Below, piece by piece: positions 11,301 through 22,100 of a DNA stretch of 64,000 bases. Where the stretch lies: positions 48,610,024-48,674,023 of the forward strand of contig OX578285.1 of NCBI GenBank assembly GCA_951217055.1, given 5' to 3'. The stretch comes from Gerris lacustris (lineage: Eukaryota; Arthropoda; Insecta; Hemiptera; Gerridae). Each line of letters starts with the position of its first letter. Position 1 is the stretch's first letter. The notes under the pieces were generated by a model. That model made no database searches, had not been told where the DNA came from, and saw only the letters and a program-made list of their open reading frames with translations. A program made the position numbers and the translations under genes.

Positions 11301-11500
11301 GTGGAATTCACAATAGTTTCGTCAAATAGAGGAAACGATAGTTTGGTATGTGAGAACTTTAAATATAGATATTTGAGGACCTTAAAATCTGGTATATTAG
11401 TGTGGCGCTGTGTTGAAAAACGGTGTTGTGTTTCCATCCATACTGACTGTGACAAACAAAATATATTGAACACAACAGGCATACATTTAAAAATGTTTTT
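11301..11500 (+). pseudogene. FLYWCH zinc-finger domain, truncated at its 3' end
   Basis: The frame from 11301 encodes a region with the FLYWCH layout: SSNRGNDSLVCENFKYRY, then VWRCVEKRCC, then NTTGIH about 17 residues later. These match the conserved RG, Tyr, WRC, second Cys and first His of the domain, which usually binds DNA or protein through a C-C-H-H zinc site. The last His is replaced by Leu-Lys where the frame runs without a stop into LINE-like sequence. Homology to FLYWCH is established family knowledge applied to what is seen. That the domain belonged to a host gene or transposon later cut by the LINE is inference. Confidence 0.7.
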
Positions 11501-12049
11501 CGGTCTTCCATTTTTGCCAGCTGATAACGGTGAGGACGCTAGGGTGACAAATGAAACGGTGCCCTTCTACCCAAGCTTCACTGGACTGACAGACAAAAAT
11601 GATTTTAACAAAAATATGCATGATTTATTGGAGAATTTCATTACTAACTCTATCTATAAGTGTTCAGACAGAGGCAAGAAGGGAATGCCTCTCTCACAAA
11701 ATAATAATTGCATGCCTAGGCAACCATGATGATGCATGTGCGAAGGTTAGAAAGTATTCTTATGCATGTCTTAATAACTATCGCAAGAAGGACTCTGATG
11801 AAAATAAAATAAATTATAGGCAAGCTAACAAAAGATTCAATGCACTGTTATGTAAGAAGGAGAAAGAGTATAAACAACTTTTACTTGAAAAATTGTGGGA
11901 GGTGAGGGATTCAGGGGAATTCTGGAAGGCTGTGAGTAAATTTACGCATAATTATAGAATTGTAAATCCGATTTTGAGAAAAGAAGACTGGTTTAACCAC
12001 TTCAAGAGCCTCCTAAACCCCCCACTTCTATCAAATCCTATAATATATG

Positions 12050-12656
12050 TAGCGTTGGGACAACCGACTAGAAAAAACAACCGAATGAATAAGTCGATTC
12101 GGGAAAAAACAGTCGATTGAATTCAATCGACTGAAAACAGTCTCATAGCGGGTATAGGATATATAGACTGAGACTGAACCCGCAAGTTGAATGTTTCAAT
12201 CGAATGGTTTTTTTTTATATAGGAGTAGTACGGTGGAGGCCGTAAAGGCCTCAGAGCTGAGGGGGGGTGAGAGTGAGAAGGCGCTTGACACTCGTTATCC
12301 CGTCCCAAACTACAGCCTGCTACAACATCGTTTTCATTCGAATGAAAAAATATAGACTGAGACTGAATCCAGTCGACTTTTTCATTCGAATGTTTCATTC
12401 GGATGTTTTTTGGTTTTAGGTAGGGGAAAGGAACGACGGTGAAGGGCTCAGAGCGGAGGAGGGGTGAGAAGGCGCATGACACTCGTTATCTCGTTATACA
12501 CACGTCCACATATACACGTCCGAATTACAACTAATACAACTCCAAACTATAGACTGATATCATTCGAATGAAAACTAGATATCCACAACCGAATGAATGA
12601 ATATTTTAAAACAACCGTTTAGTCGACTTTTTTCAATCGATTGGTTCCCAACGCTA
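12050..12656. mobile_element. hAT-type MITE inside the LINE, perfect 8-bp target duplication
   Basis: The insert begins TAGCGTTGGGA and ends TCCCAACGCTA, and is flanked by AATATATG on both sides (12042-12049 and 12657-12664). The LINE frame stops making sense at its left end and resumes after its right end, confirming a later insertion. TAGCGTTGGG ends with 8-bp duplications fit hAT. Inside, a segment of about 140 bp carrying TATAGACTGAGACTGAA and GACACTCGTTATC is duplicated (about 12160-12300 and 12352-12495), with many TCGATTG/TTCGAATG subrepeats. No transposase is encoded. Confidence 0.92.
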
Positions 12657-14652
12657 AATATATGCAGAGCCTTTCATTGCTAACCCTGATTTGGACCAGA
12701 TTATCACCAGGACAGAACTTTTAGCAGCCATAAGCCAGAGCAAAAGGGGCAAGACCCCAGGGCCCGATAGGGTACCCTATGAATTTGATCAAAATGCTCC
12801 TGCTAATTGTCTTTAGCTAGAACTGAAACTTCCTTTAAAAGAGCAATTATTTTCCCAATATTTAAAAAATATTTAAAAATATCCTTCTTGAATACTTTAT
12901 TGAAACTGTTCACATCAATTATGCTGGAAAGGCTAGAAAAGTGGGTGAAGGTAAACAATGTCTTGACAGAGTGTCAAGCGGGATTTCAAGCTGGCTTCTC
13001 AACCAGTGACATCTTTAATTTATGTAACATTTTAAAAATAAAGGCATGTCTGGGGAAAAAGGTTTATTGCTATTTTGTTAATTTTAGAGCTGCGTTTGAC
13101 ACTGTGTTAAGAAGGGCAGTGTTTTATAAACTCTTTAATATGGGAGTTTCATCAAAGTATGTATCCATGTTAAGGTTACTCTTATCAGACACAGAAGTAT
13201 GTGTGTGGTGTAACGGAGGTATCATTGATCATTTTCTCACAGCAGTCGGGCTAAGGCAAGGCTGTTTATTATCACCATTGATTTTTTCACTATTTATAAA
13301 TGATCTTGAGAGTGTGTTGCCAGGGGCATCTGGATAGGGAACATGAACATCAAAGTTTTACTTTATGCAGATGATTTGATTTTGATTTCTCCTGATATTG
13401 TTACATTTAAGAAAATGATAAAAGAACTAGAGAGATATTGCGACACATGGAACGTAACGGTTAACTTAGCCAAATCAAAAGTCATGTTAGTTGTCATTCT
13501 AGTTTAAAAAAGAAAAAATAGAAGTAGTGAAAAATTATAAATATCCAGGGGTTACCGTGTCTCACAGTGTCTCGCTGAAAAAATCATTTCAGTGAAAAAA
13601 ATCGTAACTGGCAAGTTTGCTATTAATAGTGTGTGGAGTTCCTATTTCAACCAGAAGATACCTATGAACAAAAGCTGAGAGTTTGAAGCAGGCATTGAAC
13701 TGCAATACTCACTTATGGAGCTCAAGTATAGGGTTATCAAAGTGTTGAGAAAGTGAAAAACTTTGTAGATATTTGATGAAGAAAATGTTCATGCTTCCTC
13801 CAAGCACTCCCAACTATGTCATAAAGTCATAACACTGGAAACGGGACTGCCCTAAGGTTTGCTAAAGCACTAAAGCTGCACTTTAAGTACATTATAAAAA
13901 CACTTAGCCTAGATAACAGCAGACTTACAAATGTTTTTAGCAAAGGAGGTGATAAAAGAAAAATATTTTGGTTTGCAGAATGGGAAAAATTGGTGCACGA
14001 ATTGGGAATTAACATTAATGTGGGTTTAAATGACCTCAGAATGGAGGAACTCAGAGGCCAATTAATGAAAATTCTAGCTAGGGTAGAAGTGACAGACAGA
14101 CTTAAAGCTTTTCAAAACGCAACAAACTCACAATTCCATCTCTTAATATTGAACTAGTCGACAACAAACCACCCCAAGTATCGTACCTCCCAAAATAGAG
14201 GATAGGTTTGTAGCAGGTTGGATGTTTAAAGCCAGAGGTGAGCTTCTAAATGTAATTTTTTCTCATAGATGAGAAGAAAACAGATGCTCTCTCTGTAATT
14301 TAAGTGCAGTTGAAGACAACTTGCACATTGCTGATGTCTGTCCTGTACTCGCTGAGTATCCAGTGTCCTTCTTTGGTAAGGGACACATTTCCAAGGAGGA
14401 ATATTTCCAAAGGCTGGGGTGCAACACTGTGGAGGAGTGCTCACAATTCGCTCCTCTTTCCTATTTGAGAGAAATATGTGGGTACAGGGCAATGCTCTCC
14501 AAGGAAAAATGTATAAATCAATTAACCAAACAAGAGAGTATACTTAGATAAATGAATGAAACCCTCCTTTTGGCTGCTTTATAAGCCCTGAAGTAGAGGC
14601 TTTTCTTTGTTCAAGTATATTTATGTCTCAATTATGTATAAATAAATAAAGC

Positions 14653-14653
<1 letters not shown>

Positions 14654-14685
<32 letters not shown>
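14654..14685 (+). repeat. (ATT)n tail of the LINE
   Basis: About ten ATT repeats directly follow the LINE 3' end at AATAAATAAAGCC. Simple-repeat tails of this kind are typical of several LINE clades. The second LINE at 51267-52232 has a similar ATT-rich tail. Confidence 0.9.
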
Positions 14686-14686
<1 letters not shown>

Positions 14687-14728
14687 ACGTTAGCTTTGAT
14701 CCTTTGTTGAAAGACCTACATTTATATT

Positions 14729-14895
14729 GCTTTGAAAATATTTATTTTTAAATCAAATTATAATTATTATTAACAAAGGGAGACAGACGGAGAAAAAAGG
14801 CTCCAGCGCCCGGACGCTGAAGCCTTTTTTTCTCCGTCTGTCTCCCATTGTTAATAATATTTATAATTTGTTTTAAAAATAAATATTTTCAAAGC
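14729..14895. repeat. 167-bp long palindrome
   Basis: Two arms of about 70 bp run from GCTTTGAAAATATTTATTTT inward through GGGAGACAGACGGAGAAAAA, and the reverse follows. The centre is GGCTCCAGCGCCCGGACGCTGAAGCC-like, with a 4-6 nt loop. A few mismatches and small indels separate the arms. It starts 44 bp after the LINE tail. It could be a MITE without a separate interior or a fold-back structure. Confidence 0.92.
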
Positions 14896-15015
14896 TAAAA
14901 TTTAAACTTTCCGTAGCATGAATACTACCTAAAACTTAAAGATGAAATATTTCTTTTTTGGTACAAAAGATTTTTCGATTTTCTAACTTATTTAAAATTG
15001 TTATTTCTCTCTTTT

Positions 15016-15345
15016 TACTTTCTCATATATAAAGAGAAAGTATTGTGTGACACGTTTCAAAAGACTCGTTTAAAAAACCAAAAAAGTAGTTTTTAAAAAA
15101 TGTCTCTGTGCAAACGCATGGAGTCTAAACTACTGGGCCGATTTTGACGAACATTTGCATACATGTTAAGAAAAATCATACCCCGAGGCAAAATCGAGAA
15201 ATGAATTAGCTCCAAATTTAGGGGCCCCACAAAAACTGAAAAAAAAAATTCTCAAAAACGGCCTGATGATTTTGTTTAAAAAAATTCTAAAATGTAGTCC
15301 ATTTAAATACGAATCTAACGATATAAGCTGTTTTTCCGTATAAAA
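15016..15345 (+). repeat. ACTTTCTCATATA family, 5' fragment
   Basis: The segment opens with TACTTTCTCATATATAAAGA and continues with CTACTGGGCCGATTTTGA, ATCATACCCCGAGGC and the GAAATGAATTAGCTCC-type block shared with the full-length copy at 38187-38810. It is truncated before the B-box part. Related pieces lie at 35561-35860 and, inverted, near 7440-7830. Confidence 0.75.
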
Positions 15346-16240
15346 TCAAAAGTCGCAGATGGCAATCGAAAGATTTGAAGACACCCCTCTGGTTTCATCA
15401 GACTCTTTTGTTCACGTAGAATCTCAAGGGTCTCAACAATTTAGAAAAAAAATGAAAATACTGCCAATCTATATTTATAAAAGTCAACGTATGTGTGTAT
15501 ATGTTCGTGTATGTTCTTTATACAAAGCTACAGTTTTAGTCAGATCTCAATAAAAAATTGCACACTTATAATTCCTCTTTTGCCGAAGTAGCAAAAAACC
15601 GCCCTTCTACCTAAAGATAATTCCTCTTTTGCCGACATATAACTTTTTTCCAACTATCCTTTCCACACCGGGAAGACCAACTTTTTACTACGTTTTTATT
15701 AGCTTGCATTCTTGTTTGTTTGTTTGTTTGTCCGGTACAAATCTGGCAATCGATTTCTAACTAACTTCCCGAATAGCTAGACATTTGAAACTTTTAGCAT
15801 AGCTCAGAACACGATGACAATGCATTATTTTAATTCTTTTAGCCATCTTTCAGCAGAATTTAATTAGTTTTCAGCAAATTTTGCTGTGCGGAAAGTTAGT
15901 TCGGAAAAAATCCGCAAGTTATTTTATTTGTTTTGTCATATCCAATATTTACGCAATCTTCATTTTGACGGGTCTCAAATTTGTGATAGATAAACATTGA
16001 ATGACAGCAAAACAGGAAATATCGATTACATTATTTATCTATTATATTATTTCCAATCGATGGCATGCTTTAGATTTGGTGTTGGGGAGATCCGTTGTAC
16101 AAAGATTTGTCCTTTTATAGGTTTAAGATCAGCTCTCTGGATGGTTGTCATTTATGTGAAGTAAATAAATTCGGAACTATTTTTTTTTTTTCACTAACAT
16201 TATATATTATATAACAATAACAATTATATTATCAACATTA
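15346..16240. other. Unannotated interval with a (GTTT)n tract
   Basis: A short direct repeat of ATAATTCCTCTTTTGCCGA occurs near 15567 and 15618, and a (GTTT)n tract near 15710-15730. No credible coding frame. Confidence 0.45.
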
Positions 16241-16944
16241 CATACGATTCAACAGAAAATTTAAAAACGTAGTATATAAAAAGTTCTTTTTATCTTGAAA
16301 TTATTATACACTTAGCTTGAATTGTAAAAACGACAATTTCACCGACAATAATTGTGTACTCGAAACCGATTAGTATTTGCATTTATTGCTAGAATTAATA
16401 ATGAGTTTGCTTTTCAACTAGTTTTACCTGCTTTTCTTCATTATGAATAAATACGACTATTATCAATCAATACAATTAAATTTTATTTGTACTTAATAAT
16501 TAATTTTATTTCTGTTATAATATGTAATTGTAATTTTTTAATACAAAGCTACCTTAATGTTATCAGTACGCGACCTTTTTTTAATCACACATTGCCTCAT
16601 ATCAGTATACGGTGGGCCTAATATTGTATAGTCCAGGTAATTATTTATGTCCTGGTACTTGTATAGGAGCTAGCATGTACACTAAATATATAGCTCTTGT
16701 AAATAATTTTGTGGCCAGTCCATGATATATATTTTAAGGTTACTCAGACAAACTTCCTCCTATAGATGACACTGTTCTTAAATTTTATATTATCAATTTA
16801 TTGATTTTTATTTATTTTATTTTAAGCCAAAAAAAAAAAAAAATAAAAACATTTCAAAAGTGTTTAACAGGTTGTTTCCATTTTTTCAATTTTAAGATAA
16901 AAATAATTCATATAAAAATGCCATTTTTCAAAACTGGTCTTATT

Positions 16945-17395
16945 TTTAACCTTCTTTTTTTTTTGGTTTCTGTATTCTTCATCTTAGTTGTATCTATGTG
17001 CAAAATTTGGGGAAGATTAAATGACGGTAAGTGGTTCAAAATTGGGGTAATAGGTGTGCGATGAAACTTAAAAAGCAAATAAATTTGACGCCATTTTGTT
17101 TTTATTTTAATTTTTTTTGGTTTCTGTATTCTTCACCTTAGTTTTATTTATGTGCAAAATTTGGGGAAGATTGAATCACGGTAAGTGGTTCAAAATTGGG
17201 GTAATAGGTGTGCGATGAAACTTAAAAAGCAAATAAATTTGACGCCATTTTGTTTTTGTTTTTATTTTTTTTTGGTTTCTGTATTCTTCACCTTAGTTGT
17301 ATCTATGTGCAAAATTTGGGGAAGATTGAATCACGGAAAGTGGTTCAAAATTGGGGAAACGGAAATGTGCGATGAAACTTACAAAGCAAAGTAAT
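16945..17395 (+). repeat. Tandem repeat, 155-bp unit, about 2.8 copies
   Basis: GGTTTCTGTATTCTTCA recurs at 16965, 17119 and 17274, 154-155 bp apart. Each unit contains TGTGCAAAATTTGGGGAAGA and GTGCGATGAAACTTA. The open frames across it (16801-17064 and 17185-17394) encode the same repeated peptide in two different places. They come from the repeat and are not separate genes. Confidence 0.9.
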
Positions 17396-17754
17396 ATAAG
17401 ACCAGTAATAAATCATCAATATCTTGAAATTTAGATTTTTCCAGGGAAAACATAAAAAATATCGTTAGATTCGTAAATAAATGGACAACATGTTAAAATT
17501 GTTTCAATAAAATGGTCGGAGACGATCTCGATTAATAATTATTGCGGAGTAGCGCCCCAAAATTTTATAAATTAATTTCTCAATTTCACCTCGCGGTATA
17601 AATAATCTAAAACTGTATGCCAAATTTTATTAAAATCTGCCCAGTACTTCAGGCTCGACTTTTCTGCACAATAATAAATGAATAAATGAATAATTCAAAT
17701 ATAAATAATAAATTAAAAAATGTGCAAGAAAAAGATCTGAAAAATTATTAGTTA

Positions 17755-18575
17755 TATTCAATAAGAATAAGTCTCGCGGTGTCCAGTTATACTTAAACAA
17801 AAAGAGCTACGTGATATCTAGTTATTTCTTATTAATTGCATTCAAAGAAAAAGAGTTGAGAGATAATTAGTTATATTTAAAATTAATGAGTCTCGAACTG
17901 TCCAGTTATCAGTTATACATACTTAAACAGAAAGAGCCACATGATGTCTAGTTATTTCTTATTAATTGCATTGAAAGAAAAAGAGTTGAGAGATAATTAG
18001 TTATATTTAAAATTAATGAGTCTCACACTGTCCAGTTATCAGTTATACATACTTAAACAGAAAGAGCCTCATGATGTCTAGTTATTTCTTATTAATTGCA
18101 TTCAATGAAAAAGAGCTGAGAGATAATTAGTTATAATTAAAATGTATGAGTCTCGCGCTGTCCAGTTATACTTAAACAGAAAGAGCCACATGATGACTAG
18201 TTATTGCTTATTAATTGCATTCAATGAAAAAGAGCTGAGAGATAATTAGTTATAATTAAAATGAATGAGTCTCGCGCTGTCCAGTTATCAGTTATACATA
18301 CTTAAACAGAAAGAGCCACATGATGTCTAGTTATTTCTTATTAATTGCATTAAAAGAAAAAGAGCTGAGAGATAATTAGTTATATTTAAAATGAATGAGT
18401 CTCGCGCAGTCCAGTTATACTTAAACAGAAAGAGCCACATGATGTCTAGTTATTTCTTATTAATTGCATTCAAAGAAAAAGAGTTGAGAGATAATTAGTT
18501 ATAATTAAAATGAATGAGTCTCGCGCGGTCCAGTTACACTTAAACAGAAAGAGCCACATGATGTCTAGTTATTTC
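17755..18575 (-). repeat. Satellite array, seven 119-130-bp units, inverted relative to 10.4 kb
   Basis: The TCTC(G/A)xxxxGTCCAGTTA motif occurs at about 17771, 17892, 18022, 18151, 18270, 18400 and 18519. Units alternate irregularly between 119 and 130 bp. The longer ones carry an extra GTTATCA-type duplication after GTCCA. The sequence is the reverse complement of the array at 10367-10740. Confidence 0.92.
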
Positions 18576-18757
18576 TTGTTTTCTTTCTCCTTATTTTCTT
18601 AGTAAAAATAATCTTTATTTTGCACCCTTCTTTATAATTTTTGTAGATTAATTTCTTCTTAAAAATTGGCCTTTTTAGGGTTTTATTTCTTTTTATAAAT
18701 TATATATTAAATATAATAAATAAATCTCACAACTTCCTCTCTTTAGAAACTGCTATA

Positions 18758-18785
18758 TTTCGCCATTACATTATGGCTTCTTCAG
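18758..18785 (-). ncRNA. Hammerhead-like core, Penelope-type fragment
   Basis: On the minus strand CTGAAGA is followed by A, a perfect five-pair stem GCCAT/ATGGC with a 6-nt loop, and GAAATATAGC. The GAAATATAGC tail is shared with the repeat arms of the Penelope-like element at 21.2-23.4 kb. The core order fits a hammerhead. Flanking stems are not clear. Confidence 0.4.
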
Positions 18786-18799
18786 GCTACAACAATAAT

Positions 18800-19640
18800 A
18801 CAAATTTCAACAACTTTAACAAACATTAACAATATTATTTTAATGACATAATTTTTAAATATTAATAAAGTACTATTTTAATTTCCTATAATTTACTATA
18901 ACAAAAAATTAAAAATCAAAAGAATTAAAAATACCTTGTAGGTTCCCTGTTACATTAGTCTTCTTTTTTAAAAAACATTTTTAAAAACTGCACGTACGGT
19001 TTTAATGAAATTTGTATAGTAGATCATAATTAGCTCATTGTTTGTCCCATTTAAGTTTTAACCTTCTGCGCTCATTTGTTTCTCTTCTATATTAGCACAA
19101 ACATACATTTATTTACACCTATAGCTTCAAAACTACTTATCTGATTTGTATGAAACTTTTATAGTTTATCGAAAGTAACCTGCAGATAGCCCCAGATTAA
19201 TTTGAACCGTCTGCGCTCTAAACTATTGCTTAATTTATATATAAATAACAAATAAAAACAATTTTGACAGATTACAAAAACGGAGGAAACAATAAAACAA
19301 CTAAAAGCATAAAGTCAATAAAGTACGTGATAGGATGCGAGGAAGCTATGTGCCACACCGATTGGCTGCTTATTTTTTTATTACGTGAATTATAAGTCAG
19401 GTATAACTAGTGATGCGGTGCATAAAGATCTCGCGTAGAATTGTGGTCATATATCAGACATACTACTATACTGTTCTCAATATTGCGACCAGGATAATTT
19501 ATACGTGAAAACCTAATTTATTCAACAAGAAAAGAGCTTTATCTACGATTGATACGAAATATAAACATTATATCTTTGTTTAGATGCGTAGAAAGTGATT
19601 ATTTACGTACTTGTATTCATTGCGCATGCGCGTCTCATAA
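18800..19640. other. Unannotated AT-rich interval
   Basis: No credible gene. Sequence near 19020-19220 holds a degenerate direct repeat (TTTGTATAGTAGATCAT and TTTATAGTTTATCGAAAG contexts) that looks like an old interspersed element. Confidence 0.4.
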
Positions 19641-19642
19641 TT

Positions 19643-19698
19643 CTGAAGAATTCCTCTTCTTTACCACGCTAGTGCGGTAAAGAAGAGGAATTCTTCAG
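19643..19698. repeat. Perfect 23-bp inverted repeat
   Basis: CTGAAGAATTCCTCTTCTTT plus ACC forms the left arm, GGT plus its complement forms the right arm, and the 10-nt loop is ACGCTAGTGC. It lies at the left boundary of the element at 19699-20116. The related region near 37670 keeps only GAATTCC. Confidence 0.9.
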
Positions 19699-20116
19699 CT
19701 TTACGCACGATTAGCGAGTTTGTTTACATTTAACAAAACTAGTTTGCTGTTCTTTTATTAAAGTAACTGTTTATATCGAGTTTTTAGTGAAAAACAATGA
19801 GTGAATCAAGTGACTTTGACGAAAATGTGGAGAATAATACTCCTCCAGAAATAATTAATTCGGCAAAAAATACAACTCAAGAATTAATGCCATCTTTATC
19901 AAGAGAGAGATACGAACTTACATACAGCAAGTTTATTTTTTTCTGTATTTATTATTTAAATCTAATAATCATAGATAAAGTAAGGTACGCAACTCGTGCG
20001 AAAACGGCATTTTGCATTGCTCGTGTGGTTTTACTACTCTCGCTGTCGCTCGGGTGCAAACTCCACACTCGCATGCAAAATGCTACTTTCCGCACTCGAC
20101 GCGTAATGTACTATTA
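19699..20116 (+). mobile_element. Short element with inverted copy at 37276-37680
   Basis: The region reads in order: GCACGATTAGCGAGTTTG, a leader, a short acidic frame, TAGATAAAG, and a terminal block with the imperfect inverted repeats GTGCGAAAAC and TTTCCGCAC around GCATTTTGCAT. The same order occurs on the minus strand at 37276-37680 with many substitutions. This makes it a mobile or duplicated unit. Confidence 0.65.
19797..19931 (+). pseudogene. Short acidic frame, possibly Crypton-type recombinase N-terminus
   Basis: The first 45 codons encode MSESSDFDENVENNTPPEI, then a linker, then ERYELTYSKF. The minus-strand copy near 37465-37590 encodes a related peptide (EEN, PSEIINSAQNTT, EKYVLTYRKF) with a stop. 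Conservation of amino acids between diverged copies suggests a once-real protein. A (K/R)YELxYxKF segment near the start is what I would expect of the N-terminal domain of Crypton-derived tyrosine recombinases, which is family knowledge. No catalytic domain is present, so the assignment is tentative. Confidence 0.35.
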
Positions 20117-20389
20117 AAATTATTTGACGTAACACACCATGTAAGTATGAACTTACTTTTTAACACCATCTCGGTCACAAGTTACATATTTATTTGCTAC
20201 TCATCAAGCCCTTTAAAACAGAGTATGGCAAGTCATGCAGACTAAAATATTCCTCTTTAGATTAAAGACTTGGCCCCAATCTTAAATTAAAAGTTGTCAA
20301 AAGAAGCCGAGATGCTGTGACCACAATTTATTATAAAGTCGCACATTCTCGGGAGCTAAAACTGTTATCCTTTCATCCGAACATAATCT

Positions 20390-20735
20390 TTACTTAATAA
20401 AATGATTGCAGGCTCGCTACACTCGCCTGTTGTAAAAGCATTTGTCCACAATCTTTGTTTAATAAGATTAATAGTAAATATTTTCTTTAATAAAATGATT
20501 GCAGGCTCGCTACGCTCGTCTGTTGTTGTAGTATTTTTTTAATAATCTTTACTTAATAAAAAATGAATGCAGTCTCGCTACGCTCGCCTGCTTATGCAGC
20601 ATTTCTACATAATCTAATTTAATAAAATTATTTCAGGCTTGCTGTTTTCGCCTTTTTATACAGAATTTTTACTTTAATAAATTCGCTGCTGCCTCGCTAA
20701 GCTCGCCTCTTTATACCAGCGATTGTACATATTAT
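20390..20735 (+). repeat. Degenerate tandem repeat with GCTCGCTACGCTCGCCT
   Basis: Five or so diverged units of 65-95 bp each contain AATAAAATxATTGCAG followed by GCTCGCTACGCTCG(C/T)CTG. Spacing is irregular and substitutions are many, so the array is old. Confidence 0.75.
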
Positions 20736-20739
20736 ATTT

Positions 20740-21200
20740 TGAAATACCTGTTAAACGATGTATAACATATGCTAACTAAAACGTTTTCTTTATTCGCCCA
20801 TCATATAGGCCACCATTTTTATTAAAATAAATATTTTAATAGTTACTTACACTTTTCCTACTTTAAAAGGATGTATAACATTTCATGCAGACTAAAACTT
20901 TTTATAGTATATTCGTTATCTTGGCCGGCATTTTGAAAATATTATGTATGAAATTGTAATAGATAGATACTCCTTTTCTAGACTTTGTCCTTAAAAATTA
21001 TGTATAAACATGCCATACTGACTAAAAACTTTTTGTTCACTCGTCCGCCTTATTGGCTGCCATTTTGAAAATATGAAGTGAGAATTTTATTAGTTGCACA
21101 TTCTTTTCCTTCTCTTAAAGACCTTTAAAACGATGTATAACACATTATGCTGACTAAAACTTTTTATTTTTGAGTATATTATTACCCTCTATATATATTT
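20740..21200 (-). repeat. Dispersed repeat split by the Penelope-like element, left part
   Basis: Three degenerate units of about 125 bp carry GATGTATAACA, ACTAAAACTTTTT and GGC(C/T)GCCATTTTGAAAATAT. The same units resume at 23380-23760, ending in CAAAGCCCAAGTCTCTGA. The Penelope-like element has therefore landed inside this repeat. Opposite-strand copies lie at 30310-30830 and 34110-34400. Confidence 0.7.
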
Positions 21201-21279
21201 GTAAACTTAGGATTTCTCCTTAACTTGGTCTTTTGGGTACGATATATTTTCGTTTAAAAATTAAAGTTCAAACAAGTTG

Positions 21280-21321
21280 AACATTTCGCTATATTTCAAC
21301 CCCTTTGGGTCATTTTCAAGC
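21280..21321 (-). ncRNA. Decayed hammerhead-like motif in the left arm
   Basis: This is the inverted partner of the motif at 23253-23294. It has the same ACCC-AAAG-GGGT hairpin and GAAATATAGCGAAATGTT tail, with CTTGAAAATG at the CUGANGA position. The two copies differ slightly, so both arms have mutated independently. Confidence 0.38.
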
Positions 21322-22100
21322 TAAAACAGCAATTACAATTTAATTAATAATTACATCTTACAAAAGCCTTACTAGTAATATCAAATTACTTAACAATCTT
21401 AAAATCAGTTACAAATTTTTACAAAATTTTCTACAATATGATAATTTACTTTTTTTATTCTATATAATTATAATGCTAATGCATACCTATTTACAAATTT
21501 TTTATTTAATCCAGGTATTACATCATTTAATCACAGTTCTAGTTAACATTTTTAACACATTTCTCCTTAATTCAGTAATATTACAGCTAAAATTCTCGTG
21601 AGAATCTTTGTCTAAAAAGTCAATATAATCAAACTGATAAGAGTGATAAGAATATATCATACATTTAAATATGGATACTAAGCTTCATAATACATTAATG
21701 TTATACATATTATCTAACTTCTATTATTTGAAGGAAATTTATATTATATCAATCTATAAAATTTTAAATTATTAATAGTAAAAAAACCTGGCTAATTTAT
21801 TTCCCAGTTTTCATAATTATTTTATACATATTATATTTATTATTATTAATTAAATTATTTTCTGATTATCATTTGTGTAAATTTATATTTATAATAGAGT
21901 AATTTAGGTATTTTGACTAGGATTATTGTTTTTGCTAACAAAATTTGTAATAAAATTTGTAAATAGGTATCCATTTTATTAATTATATAGAATAAAAAAA
22001 GTAAATTATCATATTGTAGAAAATTTTGTAAAAATGTGTAACGTTTCAGAGAATAGAGTTCCTAGTTGTTATATATCACTAATTTACATACAAGGTTTGA

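Larger units (their letters stand above)
11500..14685 (+). pseudogene. 5'-truncated Jockey-type LINE, broken by frameshifts and a hAT insertion
   Basis: Reading 5' to 3', pieces of a non-LTR polyprotein are visible: the end of the endonuclease and the linker (DDACAKVRKYSYACLNNYRK, then EFWKAVSKF) to about 12040; GKTPGPDRVPYEF near 12750; reverse transcriptase core pieces (NTLLKLFTSIMLERLEKW; CQAGFQAGFSTSD; FRAAFDTV; GLRQGCLLSPLIFSLFINDL) across 12807-13337; the catalytic YADD at 13364-13375 in a shifted frame; and a C-terminal CCHC-like finger (CSLCNL, HIADVC) near 14290-14340. The last frame stops at 14551. A 3' end with AATAAATAAA and an (ATT)n tail follows. Several frames are needed, so it is dead. 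The clade is probably in the Jockey superfamily; finer placement was not attempted. Confidence 0.88.

Noticed and set aside
11261..11482. Minus-strand frame opposite the FLYWCH domain
   Set aside because: It overlaps the better-supported plus-strand FLYWCH frame and shows no motif of its own.
14226..14492. Minus-strand frame opposite the LINE C-terminus
   Set aside because: Shadow of the plus-strand CCHC-containing LINE end.
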